From Bacteroidota bacterium (GTDB lineage: Bacteria > Bacteroidota > Bacteroidia > 2-12-FULL-35-15), in NCBI GenBank assembly GCA_947469885.1, contig CANIQT010000010.1:62001-126000 (forward strand): 64,000 nucleotides of DNA, written 5' to 3'. The first letter of the stretch is position 1; each line of letters begins with the position of its first letter. Shown here in pieces: positions 24,001 to 32,400 of the stretch. A program made the translations under genes and the position numbers. Under the pieces are notes generated by a model. It worked only from the letters and a program-made list of their open reading frames with translations, was not told the DNA's origin and did not search any database.

Positions 24001-25288
24001 TTTCAATTAGTGCATTTACTTCTGCTAATTTATCTTTCGGGTATTGTTCATTTGGTTTAAGTGCCAATGCCGCTGTGTAAGCAGTTTTGGCATCCATCAG
24101 CGATTTTTCTCCAAGCGATTTATCTCCTTTGGCAATTAGCAGATTGTATTTTTCGGTTAGTGCCTTATCTGCTTTTTCTTTAGCAGCCAAGTCTCCAAGT
24201 ATCTTGTCTATTTCAGCAAGTTTATCTGTCGGATATTTTTCTTTTTCTTTTATTCCCAATGCTTCGTAGTACGCAGCTTTTGCATTGGTATAATCTTTTG
24301 CAGCCAGTGCAGCATCTCCTTTGTCAATTGCTGCTTTGTACTTTGCTTCTTTTGCTGCATTTTTTTCTGCATCACCCAATAGTTTATCAATTTCAGCAAG
24401 TTTGGTTCGTGGATATTGTTGGTTTGGTCTTATTTCCACTGCCTCGTTATAAGCTGCTCTTGCTGCTGTATAATCTTTAGCCGTCATAGCCGCATCGCCT
24501 TTGGCTAAAGCTGCTTTGTATTTCGCCTCTTTTTCTGCATCACTTGCAGCATCGGCAAGCATCTTATCACAATCTGCTATCCTGTTTTTAGGATATACTT
24601 CAAATGTTTTGATGGCGGATGCTTCCACAAATGCAGCCTTTGCGGTAGCGTAATCTCTTTTGGTAAATGCTTCGTCCCCTCGGTCAATCGCATCTTTGTA
24701 TTTTGCATTTTCTTCTGCTGCTTTTCGCTCTGCTTCTTCCTGTAGTTTTCTTAAGGTTGCCAAAGCGCTTTGCATCGAAGCAGCATAGGCCTCATCGTTT
24801 GCAATGCCATCAGAGCGGGGGTCGTAATAAAACTTACCTACCGGTTGACTCACAATGGCATTTATTTGCGACACCAGATTAGCATCCTTTGGCATTTCAA
24901 ATAATTCTATTTCGGGCTGAATGGTTTGAGCAAAGTTTTTGGCATTTTCGGGGGTAATGCCCATGGTGGAGTACAATATTTTTTTATTTACATAACCTGC
25001 TCTGGTAACATTAACAGTATATTCTCCTCCAGGTTCAAGATTAAAAACAAACTTCCCATTCGATGTAGTCGAAATTTGCTGAACAACTTGTTTACCTTTA
25101 TATAAAGTTACAACAGCAAGTTCCAGCCGGTCTTTATCTTTTTTTACCGTCCCGCTTATTACACATTTAAATTGTGCTTTTGCTTGCTGTAAGCCAACTG
25201 TGACTATCAGCAATACAAAAAACAATCTTAATAAATAATTAAAATTAAAAGTAGTTATATGGTTAATAGGTGCTGTGAATATTCTCAT
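21035..25288 (-). CDS. 1417-residue secreted protein with 19 TPR-like 60-residue repeats
   Basis: The N-terminus is a membrane or signal segment ending QQAKAQ (about 39), then a carboxypeptidase-regulatory-like beta domain (ISGTVKKDKDRLELAVVTLYKGKQ...NLEPGGEYTVNVTRAGYV, about 40-105). A helical linker leads into 19 tandem units of about 60 residues (about 194-1345). Each unit runs YKAAIAKGDAAFAAKDYTNAK, AYNEALGLKPNEQYPKDKLAEI and a Lys/Glu/Ala-rich joining helix, a TPR-like helical hairpin. The last 70 residues (LIKRIVVKGHEGHLYIQKTTKFGAIYW) are non-repetitive. Units 6-9 and 10-13 match in order, showing block duplication. It is probably a periplasmic or surface scaffold; no enzyme signature was seen. 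A -7 box lies 130 bp upstream. Confidence 0.85.
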   Translation of the reverse strand: MRIFTAPINHITTFNFNYLLRLFFVLLIVTVGLQQAKAQFKCVISGTVKKDKDRLELAVVTLYKGKQVVQQISTTSNGKFVFNLEPGGEYTVNVTRAGYVNKKILYSTMGITPENAKNFAQTIQPEIELFEMPKDANLVSQINAIVSQPVGKFYYDPRSDGIANDEAYAASMQSALATLRKLQEEAERKAAEENAKYKDAIDRGDEAFTKRDYATAKAAFVEASAIKTFEVYPKNRIADCDKMLADAASDAEKEAKYKAALAKGDAAMTAKDYTAARAAYNEAVEIRPNQQYPRTKLAEIDKLLGDAEKNAAKEAKYKAAIDKGDAALAAKDYTNAKAAYYEALGIKEKEKYPTDKLAEIDKILGDLAAKEKADKALTEKYNLLIAKGDKSLGEKSLMDAKTAYTAALALKPNEQYPKDKLAEVNALIEKDAGLKELEAKYLAAIAKGDKALGAKNYADAKTAYTDALGLKPNEQYPKDKLAEIAAILDKEMSAKQLEENYKAAISKGDAALAAKSYDNAKSAYNEALGLKPNEKYPKDKLAEIDKLIAADLSAKELNDKYNAAIDKADAAFGKQDYTTAKAGYMEALGFKPTETYPKVKLAAIDKILADQAADKVLTEKYNILISKADNFLVEKKYTDAKTMYNEALKLKPNEQYPKDKITEIDAILAKLMGEKQLEESYKAAVAKGDKAFEAKDYQASKDAFTEAKGLKPMEEYPKYKLEQLEKLMADEQAAKVLEERYKAAIAKGDVGLSSKDYVNAKAAYNEALGIKPNEKYPVDKIAEIDRLIAAEMSEKELTQKYNAAIGRADAAFGTKDYSTAKTEYNNALGFKPAEKYPKDKIDEINKILGDLASEKEKNEKYQAAIARGDLAFDAKTYEAAKGNYNEALSYKPNEQYPKDKITEIDAILAKEAADRKRDENYKAAIAEADAAMITKNYELAKADYTDANTLKPLEEYPKYKLEQLEKLMAEEARLKELKDRYNAAIAKADAAFTSLEYQNAKTEYTTALSILPNEQYPRTKIGEIDRLLAEIAAREQAERERTAKYNELIAKADKAFGMKTYLEAKSLYSQASKTKPMEQYPKDKIAEIDDLIAKEEANRKNEEYYKAAIARGDFAFTSKDYANAKSNFEAASRFKPNEQYPKDKIAAINTILENAEKARKLEEDYKKAVIAGNGGMNAGDYENAKASFTEASRLKPNEQYPKDQIAKINKIIADLAREKMMKEKYAAAITKADAAFANKEYAVALTSYKEAQTYKPAEPYPASRISDINRILDGLARQKEKDARYNATIINADKLFASRQYQKARGVYSDALLIKPTEQYPKDKMAEIDVLLRKTGAPASASVVKKEEVFNDLAQRYPEGVTEEYATEMNASLIKRIVVKGHEGHLYIQKTTKFGAIYWTRDGVPITEQEYIKKTEQ

Positions 25289-25417
25289 ACGGTTTCAAAA
25301 TCCTTCCTCTATTGCTTACAAATTAAAAAAGAACGCGAATATCGGAAAAATAAAGAATTTTAAGATGTATTTTAAAAATTAATATCCTGTTTTAACAGTT
25401 ATTCGTAATTATTGAAA

Positions 25418-25425
25418 CAAAGTTA
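25418..25425 (-). promoter_or_regulatory. Bacteroidota -7 box for the repeat-protein gene
   Basis: The minus strand reads TAACTTTG. It predicts a leader of roughly 125 nt before the start at 25288, longer than for most genes here. Confidence 0.5.
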
Positions 25426-25491
25426 CAAAATTTTCATGTTTTTTTTTTGCTTACTTTTAAACACAATTTCGACAATTAAAATGGGGAACAA

Positions 25492-26622
25492 ATGGTGAGT
25501 TTAAGTTTTTGGGAAAAAAATAGTTATTTCAGTAAAATTGATGTAGCTATTATTGGCAGCGGAATAGTAGGTTTAAACGCTGCTTTGTGTCTTAAAAAAA
25601 GGAACAGGAAATTAAAAATAATTATACTCGAACGTGGCATGTTGCCTATGGGAGCAAGCTCTAAGAATGCTGGTTTTGCTTGTTTTGGAAGCACTTCCGA
25701 ATTAATCAGTGATTTAAAAACACATTCGGAGGACGAAGTTTTTTCTTTGGTAGAAAAGCGATGGAAAGGTTTGCTTCGCTTGCGAAAAAACTTAGGCGAT
25801 ACAGCTATTGATTTTCAAAATCTGGGCGGATACGAAGTATTTGACTCCAAAACAGAATTTAATAAATGTTTCGACCAACTGCCTTATTTCAACGCTGCCA
25901 TTAATTCCATCATCGGAAAAAAAAATGTGTTCAAAAATGCAGACCATGAAATAAAGGATTTTGGTTTTAGAAAAATTAAGCACATGCTGGTGAACACTGC
26001 CGAAAGTCAGATTGACACAGGAAAAATGATTACTGCTCTTATTTATAAAGTTAGAAATGCGGGCATCGAAATTATTAACGGATTCGAAGTTTTGCAATTG
26101 AACGATGATGGAAAAAAAGTGGATATTGTTTCCGGAAATGGTATTCACATTTTGTGCAAACAAGTAATTGTAGCCACCAACGGATTTGCAAAACAATTGC
26201 TGCCCAAATATGCTGTTCATCCTGCAAGGGCACAGGTACTCATTACCAAGCCCATAAAAAATTTAAAACTAAAAGGCACTTTTCATTATCAGCAGGGATA
26301 TTATTATTTCCGAAATGTGGGGAACAGAGTGTTGTTAGGTGGAGGAAGAAATCTTGATTTCATCACCGAAGAAACCACCGAATTTGGGCTAACCCAATTG
26401 GTGCAAAACAAACTCGATGATTTATTAAAAACAATGATTCTTCCAACTTCTAATTACACCATTGATATGCGTTGGAGCGGCATTATGGGAGTTGGACCAC
26501 AAAAGAAAAGCATTGTTCGTGCTGTTAGTAACAATGTGTATTGCGCTGTTCGTATGGGTGGAATTGGAGTGGCTATCGGTAGCTTAATAGGGGAGGAGGT
26601 AGCGGAATTGTTGGTGAATTAG
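25492..26622 (+). CDS. FAD-dependent oxidoreductase (DAO family)
   Basis: A 376-residue flavoprotein of the D-amino-acid-oxidase fold. The dinucleotide-binding motif is DVAIIGSGIVGLNAALCLKK at about residues 17-36. ILERGMLPMGASSKNAGFACFGS follows, and the C-terminal FAD contact is in MRWSGIMGVGPQKKSIVRAV...AVRMGGIGVAIGSLIGEEVAEL. There is no signal peptide. Relatives oxidise amino acids or amines (for example glycine oxidase or tRNA-modifying MnmC-C). The substrate is not readable here. It stands alone, divergent from the repeat protein. Confidence 0.88.
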   Translation: MVSLSFWEKNSYFSKIDVAIIGSGIVGLNAALCLKKRNRKLKIIILERGMLPMGASSKNAGFACFGSTSELISDLKTHSEDEVFSLVEKRWKGLLRLRKNLGDTAIDFQNLGGYEVFDSKTEFNKCFDQLPYFNAAINSIIGKKNVFKNADHEIKDFGFRKIKHMLVNTAESQIDTGKMITALIYKVRNAGIEIINGFEVLQLNDDGKKVDIVSGNGIHILCKQVIVATNGFAKQLLPKYAVHPARAQVLITKPIKNLKLKGTFHYQQGYYYFRNVGNRVLLGGGRNLDFITEETTEFGLTQLVQNKLDDLLKTMILPTSNYTIDMRWSGIMGVGPQKKSIVRAVSNNVYCAVRMGGIGVAIGSLIGEEVAELLVN

Positions 26623-26648
26623 TCATTGGTCATTAGTCATTGGTTGTT
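26621..26648. repeat. Heptanucleotide repeat NGTCATT x4
   Basis: AGTCATT, GGTCATT, AGTCATT, GGTTGTT overlapping the stop codon of the oxidoreductase gene. It is related in sequence to the TAGTCAT heptads near 474. Confidence 0.8.
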
Positions 26649-26664
26649 ACCTGTTATTTAATTC

Positions 26665-29010
26665 TCAATTAATAACAATCTTCTTTCTGATTATTTTATT
26701 GCTGGAGGTAGCCACCTCCACAAAATAAATTCCTTTTGCAAATCCCCGTATATCTATTGTTGATTGGCGATTGTTGATTGTTGATTGAAAAACACATTCT
26801 CCCAAAACAGTGCAAATTCTTACTCTTGACTCTTGATTCTTAATTCTTGACTCTATTGTAAAAGTTCCCCCGCTTGGGTTCGGATAAATTACTAAATCCT
26901 CACTCCCAATTCCTAACTCATTTTCCCCAACTGCATAAAACAACACACAGTCTGCTGTATCCACACAATTACCAAGCGTAACCGCCACTGCATACGAACC
27001 ATTAGTAGTAGTAATGTATGATTGATTAGTTGCTCCCGGTATAGGCACATACCCTATTATTTCACAACTATACCATTGATACGTGCCACCCGACTGGCTA
27101 CTTGTTAATGTATCTCCTGTTTGGGTTATTGCATTGGTAATGCTATTTACTGTAACAGTTGAAACGGCTGTGGATGAACAATTATTCGAAGTTCCGGTTA
27201 CAGTATAAGTTGATGTTGTTATGGGTGAAGCTATTGCTGAATCAGTATTTATAGGTGTTGCGCCTGCACTCCATGTATAGGCATCTCCACCATTTGCTTC
27301 CAAAGTTGCTGTTTGCCCTAAACATATAGATGTTGAATTTACGCTAACAGTTGGTATTGGATTAACAGTTACAGTTGAAAATGCCGTATCCGAACCACAA
27401 ACATTTGTTCCAATGGCTGTAAAAGTAGTTGTGCTGTCAGGGCTTGCTGTTGCCATACTAACTCCAGTGGATGTTAAACCTGCACTCCAAGTGTAATTTG
27501 CAGTACTTCCACTTGCTGTAAGTGTTGCCATTTGTCCTGCACATATTGTTGGAGAATTAACTGTAACCATAGGTAAATTATTTATCACTGTAACTGTTGA
27601 TGTTGCGGCACTAATGCAACCATGTGTACTCTCTCCAATTACAGTATATGTTGTAGTTACGTTAGGGTTTACATTATGTATGCCCGAATAATATGCTCCA
27701 AATCCCCAATTATAAGTATCTGCACCGGTTGCAATAATGCTTGCAGTTTGTCCTAAGCAAATTGACGGAGAAGTAACAGTAAGAGATGGTAAAGGGTAAA
27801 CTGTCATCGAGGTGGTGGAATAAACCGTACAAAGTTGTGCATTATCAGCCTCTATTACATAATTAAAGGTACAAGGAGTGGTCCCGGTATTAATTAATGT
27901 ATCATAACCAACTATTATTCCTGTGGAATAAGAATTATAAGGAAAATAAGAAGAAACTTGAATACAAGGTGGATAGATTGTATAATTATGAAAATGACCA
28001 TACAAACAAACAAAGGAACTATAACTGACAATACCTCCAGAGCACATACTAGTTGTAGCGGGCGGGGTAATTACTGGCATTGGGTACACAAAAAAATCAG
28101 TTGACCCAGGTGCAGAAGTACATCCATTTATTGTTAAAGTAACAAAATATATATATTTAGAGTCGCAATTAGAAATCATCATGGAACCAGGGAGAGTTGG
28201 ATTTTGTAAAGTTGATGAAAAACCTCCGGTTCCAGTCCAATTATATGTTGCACCAGCAACAAAGGAAGTATTCAAATGTACTACGTTTCCTGAACATATA
28301 ATATTACCATTTGTTGAATTCGTTGCTATTGGAGTAGAAATAGAGGGGCAAATAACTGTCATAACAGCATTATTACTCAATACCTGATTGGTATCAATTC
28401 CTCCACCACCATTACAATAATTAGTAATCACCACATGATAGGCATTTCCATTCATCCCAAACACAACAGGATTTGCCAGAAACGAATAAATGGAAGTATG
28501 CCCTATGGTATCAATAGTAGTTTTAACCAATGTATTTGGGTTTCGATACCACCGATAAGTAAAAGGCGGTGTACCATTTACCGTTACAGAAAACGAAATA
28601 GTGGTAACTGTCCCTGCTGTAAACGTTTGAGAAAGTGGCTGAATACTTATAGAAACAGGCATACATAGTAAATGTACCACATTGCTTGTTATTGAATTTA
28701 ACCCTAAGCAATTGGTAATTACACAATAATAAGTGTTATTACTATCTGCCATAGATAGGGGAGGGGTGTTGTAGTTATTAGTTGCAGAGGCACTATTAAT
28801 GGTACTATCCACCACCACTCCGTTTTTATACCAATAATAATTATAAGGTGCAGTTCCGGCAACGGTAACATTAAAATGTGCAGCTCCTGGAATAGAATCG
28901 TTTTGGTTTTGAGGTTGAGTGGTAATGCTAACAGCAGTGCATTGGGCTTGCACAGTGAATAGCGAATAATGAAAAGTGAATAGAAAGAAAAGGAGTACTG
29001 CTTTTTTCAT
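26665..29010 (-). CDS. T9SS type A sorting-domain protein with Ig-like repeats
   Basis: A 781-residue secreted protein. The signal peptide is MKKAVLLFFLFTFHYSLFTVQAQ. At least six Ig-like modules follow, with Cys pairs and recurring phrases such as VSISIQPLSQTF, SICLGQTATLEANGGDAYTWSAG and [23 protein letters not shown]. The C-terminus is a type A sorting domain: LVIYPNPSGGTFTIES..., GFAKGIYFVEV, IIRKKIVIN. The protein should be exported by T9SS and attached or released at the surface, probably as an adhesin. Within the sorting domain the segments ESRIKNQESRVRI and QSTINNRQSTI are encoded by heptad repeats (26755-26789, 26824-26858), apparently inserted DNA tolerated in a loop. A -7 box lies 22 bp upstream of the start. 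Confidence 0.92.
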   Translation of the reverse strand: MKKAVLLFFLFTFHYSLFTVQAQCTAVSITTQPQNQNDSIPGAAHFNVTVAGTAPYNYYWYKNGVVVDSTINSASATNNYNTPPLSMADSNNTYYCVITNCLGLNSITSNVVHLLCMPVSISIQPLSQTFTAGTVTTISFSVTVNGTPPFTYRWYRNPNTLVKTTIDTIGHTSIYSFLANPVVFGMNGNAYHVVITNYCNGGGGIDTNQVLSNNAVMTVICPSISTPIATNSTNGNIICSGNVVHLNTSFVAGATYNWTGTGGFSSTLQNPTLPGSMMISNCDSKYIYFVTLTINGCTSAPGSTDFFVYPMPVITPPATTSMCSGGIVSYSSFVCLYGHFHNYTIYPPCIQVSSYFPYNSYSTGIIVGYDTLINTGTTPCTFNYVIEADNAQLCTVYSTTSMTVYPLPSLTVTSPSICLGQTASIIATGADTYNWGFGAYYSGIHNVNPNVTTTYTVIGESTHGCISAATSTVTVINNLPMVTVNSPTICAGQMATLTASGSTANYTWSAGLTSTGVSMATASPDSTTTFTAIGTNVCGSDTAFSTVTVNPIPTVSVNSTSICLGQTATLEANGGDAYTWSAGATPINTDSAIASPITTSTYTVTGTSNNCSSTAVSTVTVNSITNAITQTGDTLTSSQSGGTYQWYSCEIIGYVPIPGATNQSYITTTNGSYAVAVTLGNCVDTADCVLFYAVGENELGIGSEDLVIYPNPSGGTFTIESRIKNQESRVRICTVLGECVFQSTINNRQSTIDIRGFAKGIYFVEVATSSNKIIRKKIVIN
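26755..26858. repeat. Two heptanucleotide repeats inside a coding sequence
   Basis: 26755-26789 holds GATTGGC, GATTGTT, GATTGTT, GATTGAA. 26824-26858 holds TCTTGAC, TCTTGAT, TCTTAAT, TCTTGAC, TCTATTG. Both lie in the T9SS type A C-terminal domain codons and are translated without stops. Confidence 0.85.
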
Positions 29011-29031
29011 GCCCTTGGTTTAAATCTTTGT

Positions 29032-29039
29032 CAAAGATA
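29032..29039 (-). promoter_or_regulatory. Bacteroidota -7 box for the T9SS type A gene
   Basis: The minus strand reads TATCTTTG, 22 bp before the start at 29010. The 21-bp array begins about 84 bp further upstream. Confidence 0.6.
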
Positions 29040-29122
29040 AGGATTTATTTGATATACGATTTTTGGAATTGTTGGTGAAAACACCAACAATGGCTAAAGA
29101 CCACATTCGACTTGGGAGCATC

Positions 29123-29311
29123 CTCCCAGCACCTAGTCGAGACCTCCCAGTGCATTGTCGAGACCTCCCAGCACCTAGTCGAGACCTCCCAGTGAATGGT
29201 CGAGACCTCCCAGCGCATAGTCGAGACCTCCCAGCGCATAGTCGAGACCTCCCAGCACCTAGTCGAGACCTCCCAGCGCATAGTCGAGACCTCCCAGCGC
29301 ATAGTCGAGAC
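29123..29311. repeat. 21-bp tandem array, 9 units (CTCCCAG...GTCGAGAC)
   Basis: Nine units of exactly 21 bp: CTCCCAG, a variable core (CACCTA, TGCATT, TGAATG or CGCATA), then GTCGAGAC, followed by a partial tenth unit. The core variants alternate without simple order, while the flanks are almost invariant. There are no stops in several frames, which creates spurious open frames on both strands. Apart from this array and the heptad array at 29418, the gap 29011-29495 shows nothing else. Confidence 0.92.
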
Positions 29312-29417
29312 CTCCCACACTCAATTTTGACGAAAAAGTGCAAAACATCAAATTAAATCACGATTCAGGTGGCATTTTTTGCTGTTTTTAGTTATTGTTC
29401 ATGCTTTTACTAATGAA

Positions 29418-29494
29418 CTAATGACTAATGACTAATGACTAATGACTAATGACTAATGACTAATGACTAATGACTAATGACCAATGACCAATAA
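29418..29494. repeat. Heptanucleotide repeat CTAATGA x9 plus two variants
   Basis: Nine perfect CTAATGA units, then CCAATGA and CCAATAA: the longest pure heptad array in the window. It ends one base before the stop codon of the minus-strand T9SS type B gene, so it would be in that gene's 3' untranslated region. Confidence 0.95.
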
Positions 29495-29495
29495 T

Positions 29496-32400
29496 CTACT
29501 TCACCACCGTCACACTTCCTATATATTTATGAAATTCCTGCCTGAAATCGGTCAGTTTTACCACATACACATATACATCTTCCTGTACTGTATGCCCGTG
29601 CAGCGTGCCATCCCAGTGGTTTATCAGGTGGTCGCCATAAAAAACAGTATTTCCCCAGCGGTCGAAAATCCACATTTCGTAGCTGTCAATTCCTTCTCCT
29701 TTCCCAAAAAATTCATCATTTTTACCATCCCCGTTAGGCGAAAACGCATTTGGGATATAAAAAGTAAATTCCGGTTCAATAATCACACAAATTTCGTTGG
29801 TGTCAATACAATGTCCATTACTCACTGTTAATGTAGCACAATACGTTCCTTCGTGTGTATAAGTATGATTAGGGTTTTGAACATTACTGGTGTTGTTAGG
29901 GGTTCCAGGGTCACCAAAATCCCAGTCCCACGAAATAGCACCCAGCGAATGGTCGGTAAAATGAATGGTGGGATTATAAATAGTAGCAGTGGGAGGACAA
30001 GAAAATAATGCCGTTGGGTAAGCATACACAGTCACCAGATTATTCATCGTATCCGTAGCAGTGCAATTTGCAGCCGAAGTAGCAGTTAACACCACATCAA
30101 ACACTCCAGGATAAATATAACAGTAGTTTGGGTCTTGTCCGCCCGATGTATTGCCATCACCAAAATCCCAACTATAGCTAGCAATGGAGCCCGAAGCAAT
30201 GCTGGAGGTATTGGTAAACTGAACACATACCGGCACACAGCCCGACAACGGATTGGCAGTGAACGAAGGTGCAGGAATTGGGTTAATAGTTACAGTAGCA
30301 CTTCCGCTGGTATTGCCCGTACAGTTAGCATCAGTAACCGAAACCATTGTATAAATTCCCGCTGCAGGGTTGTTCATTATATAAGGCGATAAACCAGCAA
30401 CCACACTGGCATTTACACCCGAAATGGCATAAGTGATGCTCCACGGTCCGGTTCCGGTCATGGTAATAATTATGGGTGGAGGTGTTGTTCCTGCACAAAC
30501 ACTGCCACCACCGCTAATAACAGCTGTAGGCAAAGGATTAACAGTTACGGTGGATACTGCTGTGGAAGAACAACCAAAGGTAGTACCCGTTACAGTATAA
30601 GTTGATGTAGCGGCAGGCATAGCACTGGCGGTGTTTACTCCCGTAACATTTGTACCAACTGACCACGTGTAAGTAGTTCCACCGCTGGCAGTTATGTTTG
30701 CAATTTGTCCGGTACAAATAGTAGGTGAAGTAACCGAAACTATGGGCAATGGAAGCACCGTTATCACCACTTGACTAGTACTTGGTGGGCAAGGCAGGTT
30801 GGTAATGGTCCATTGAAAAATATTAGGTCCAAGGCTCAGTCCGGTCACTCCTGTGTTAGATGCAGCAGGATTAGTAATAAATCCGGTTCCGCTAACTAAC
30901 GACCAAGTACCCACGCCAACCAATGCAGGGTTTCCTGCCAAGGTGGTGGTTGGATTGTCAATACAAATTGACTGGTTAGGTCCAGCATTCGATACTGTGG
31001 TAGCAGGTATTTGGGTGATGGTTACCTGAGCAGTAGAAGGAGGACAAATAGGATTAGTAATCGTCCATTGAAAAACATTAGGTCCGAAACTCAATCCGCT
31101 TACCCCTGAATTAGAAACGGCAGCATTTGTTATTGCTCCAGTACCACTTACTAACGACCATGTTCCAACTCCAATAGTTGGAATATTTGCTCCCAATACG
31201 GCTAAAGGTCCGCATACCGTTTGGTCAGGACCGGCAACAGCAACAGTTGGAGGGGCAACACCTGTTATCGTAACTTGGCTCGATGTGGGCGGACAAGGCA
31301 ACAAGGCGATTGTCCACTGAAATACATTGGGGCCAACACTCAGCCCAGTTACTCCTGTGTTTTCCGAATTAGGGCTGGTAATAATACCAGTTCCACTTAT
31401 TAAGGTCCATGTTCCAACTCCAACTGTTGCTGTGTTTCCAGCTAATGTGGCACTGGTTCCACAAACAGTTTGTGCAATTCCTGCATTGGCAACTGTTGGT
31501 ATAGCACCTCCTGTAATGGTTACCTGACTAGAGGAAGGAGGGCAAGGTAGATTCGAAATCGTCCATTGAAATACATTCGGTCCCACTCCTAAGCCTGTTA
31601 TTCCTGTAATTTCGGAGGTAGGAGTAGTAATGTTTCCTGAACCGCTGATGAGAGTCCATAGTCCAGTACCAACTAATGCTTGATTAGCAGCCATAGTAGC
31701 CGTCAACCCACAAACAATTTGATTTGGTCCAGCGTTAGAAACTGTAGGTGGTGCGCCTTCTGTAATGGTTACTTGGCTAGAGGTGGCAGGGCAAGGGGCG
31801 TTGGTAATGGTCCATTGAAACACGTTGGCTCCAACTCCAAGTCCTGTTAATCCTGAGTTGTATAATGCAGGGTTAGTAATTACACCTGAACCGCTAATCA
31901 ATGTCCATGTTCCTGTTCCTATGACTGCCTGATTACCTGCCAGCTGTGTGGCTCCTCCGCATATCAGTTGGTTTGGTCCTGCTGCTGCAACGGTAGGATT
32001 AGCAACCGATGTGATGGTTACCTGACTGGAAGTGGCTGGGCAAGGAGCATTTGAAATGGTCCATTGAAACACATTTGCACCAATGCCTAATCCAGTAACT
32101 GTTGTTCCTTCAAAGGCTGGTGTGGTTATGGTTCCCGAACCACTTATTAATGTCCATAATCCTGTACCTATTGTGGCAGTATTTCCGGCAAGGGTGGCAG
32201 TGTTTGCACAAATAATCTGTGGTCCTCCTGCTGCTGCAATAGTTGGAGGTGCTACCCCCGTTATTGTTACCTGACTGCTTGTTGGGGGGCAACCGAGATT
32301 AGCAATGCTCCATTGAAACACATTGGCTCCCACTCCCAATCCTGTAATTCCGCTGTTGAATAAATTGGGGCTGGTTATTGTTCCCGCTCCGCTGATTAAG

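Noticed and set aside
21872-24882. Plus-strand open frames inside the 19-repeat gene
   Set aside because: Shadow frames of the repeat; Cys- and Phe-rich composition unlike real proteins.
29063-29356. Protein-coding genes on either strand over the 29.1-kb array
   Set aside because: The open frames exist only because a 21-bp unit without stops repeats. All frames are open alike, and no start context or conservation is visible.
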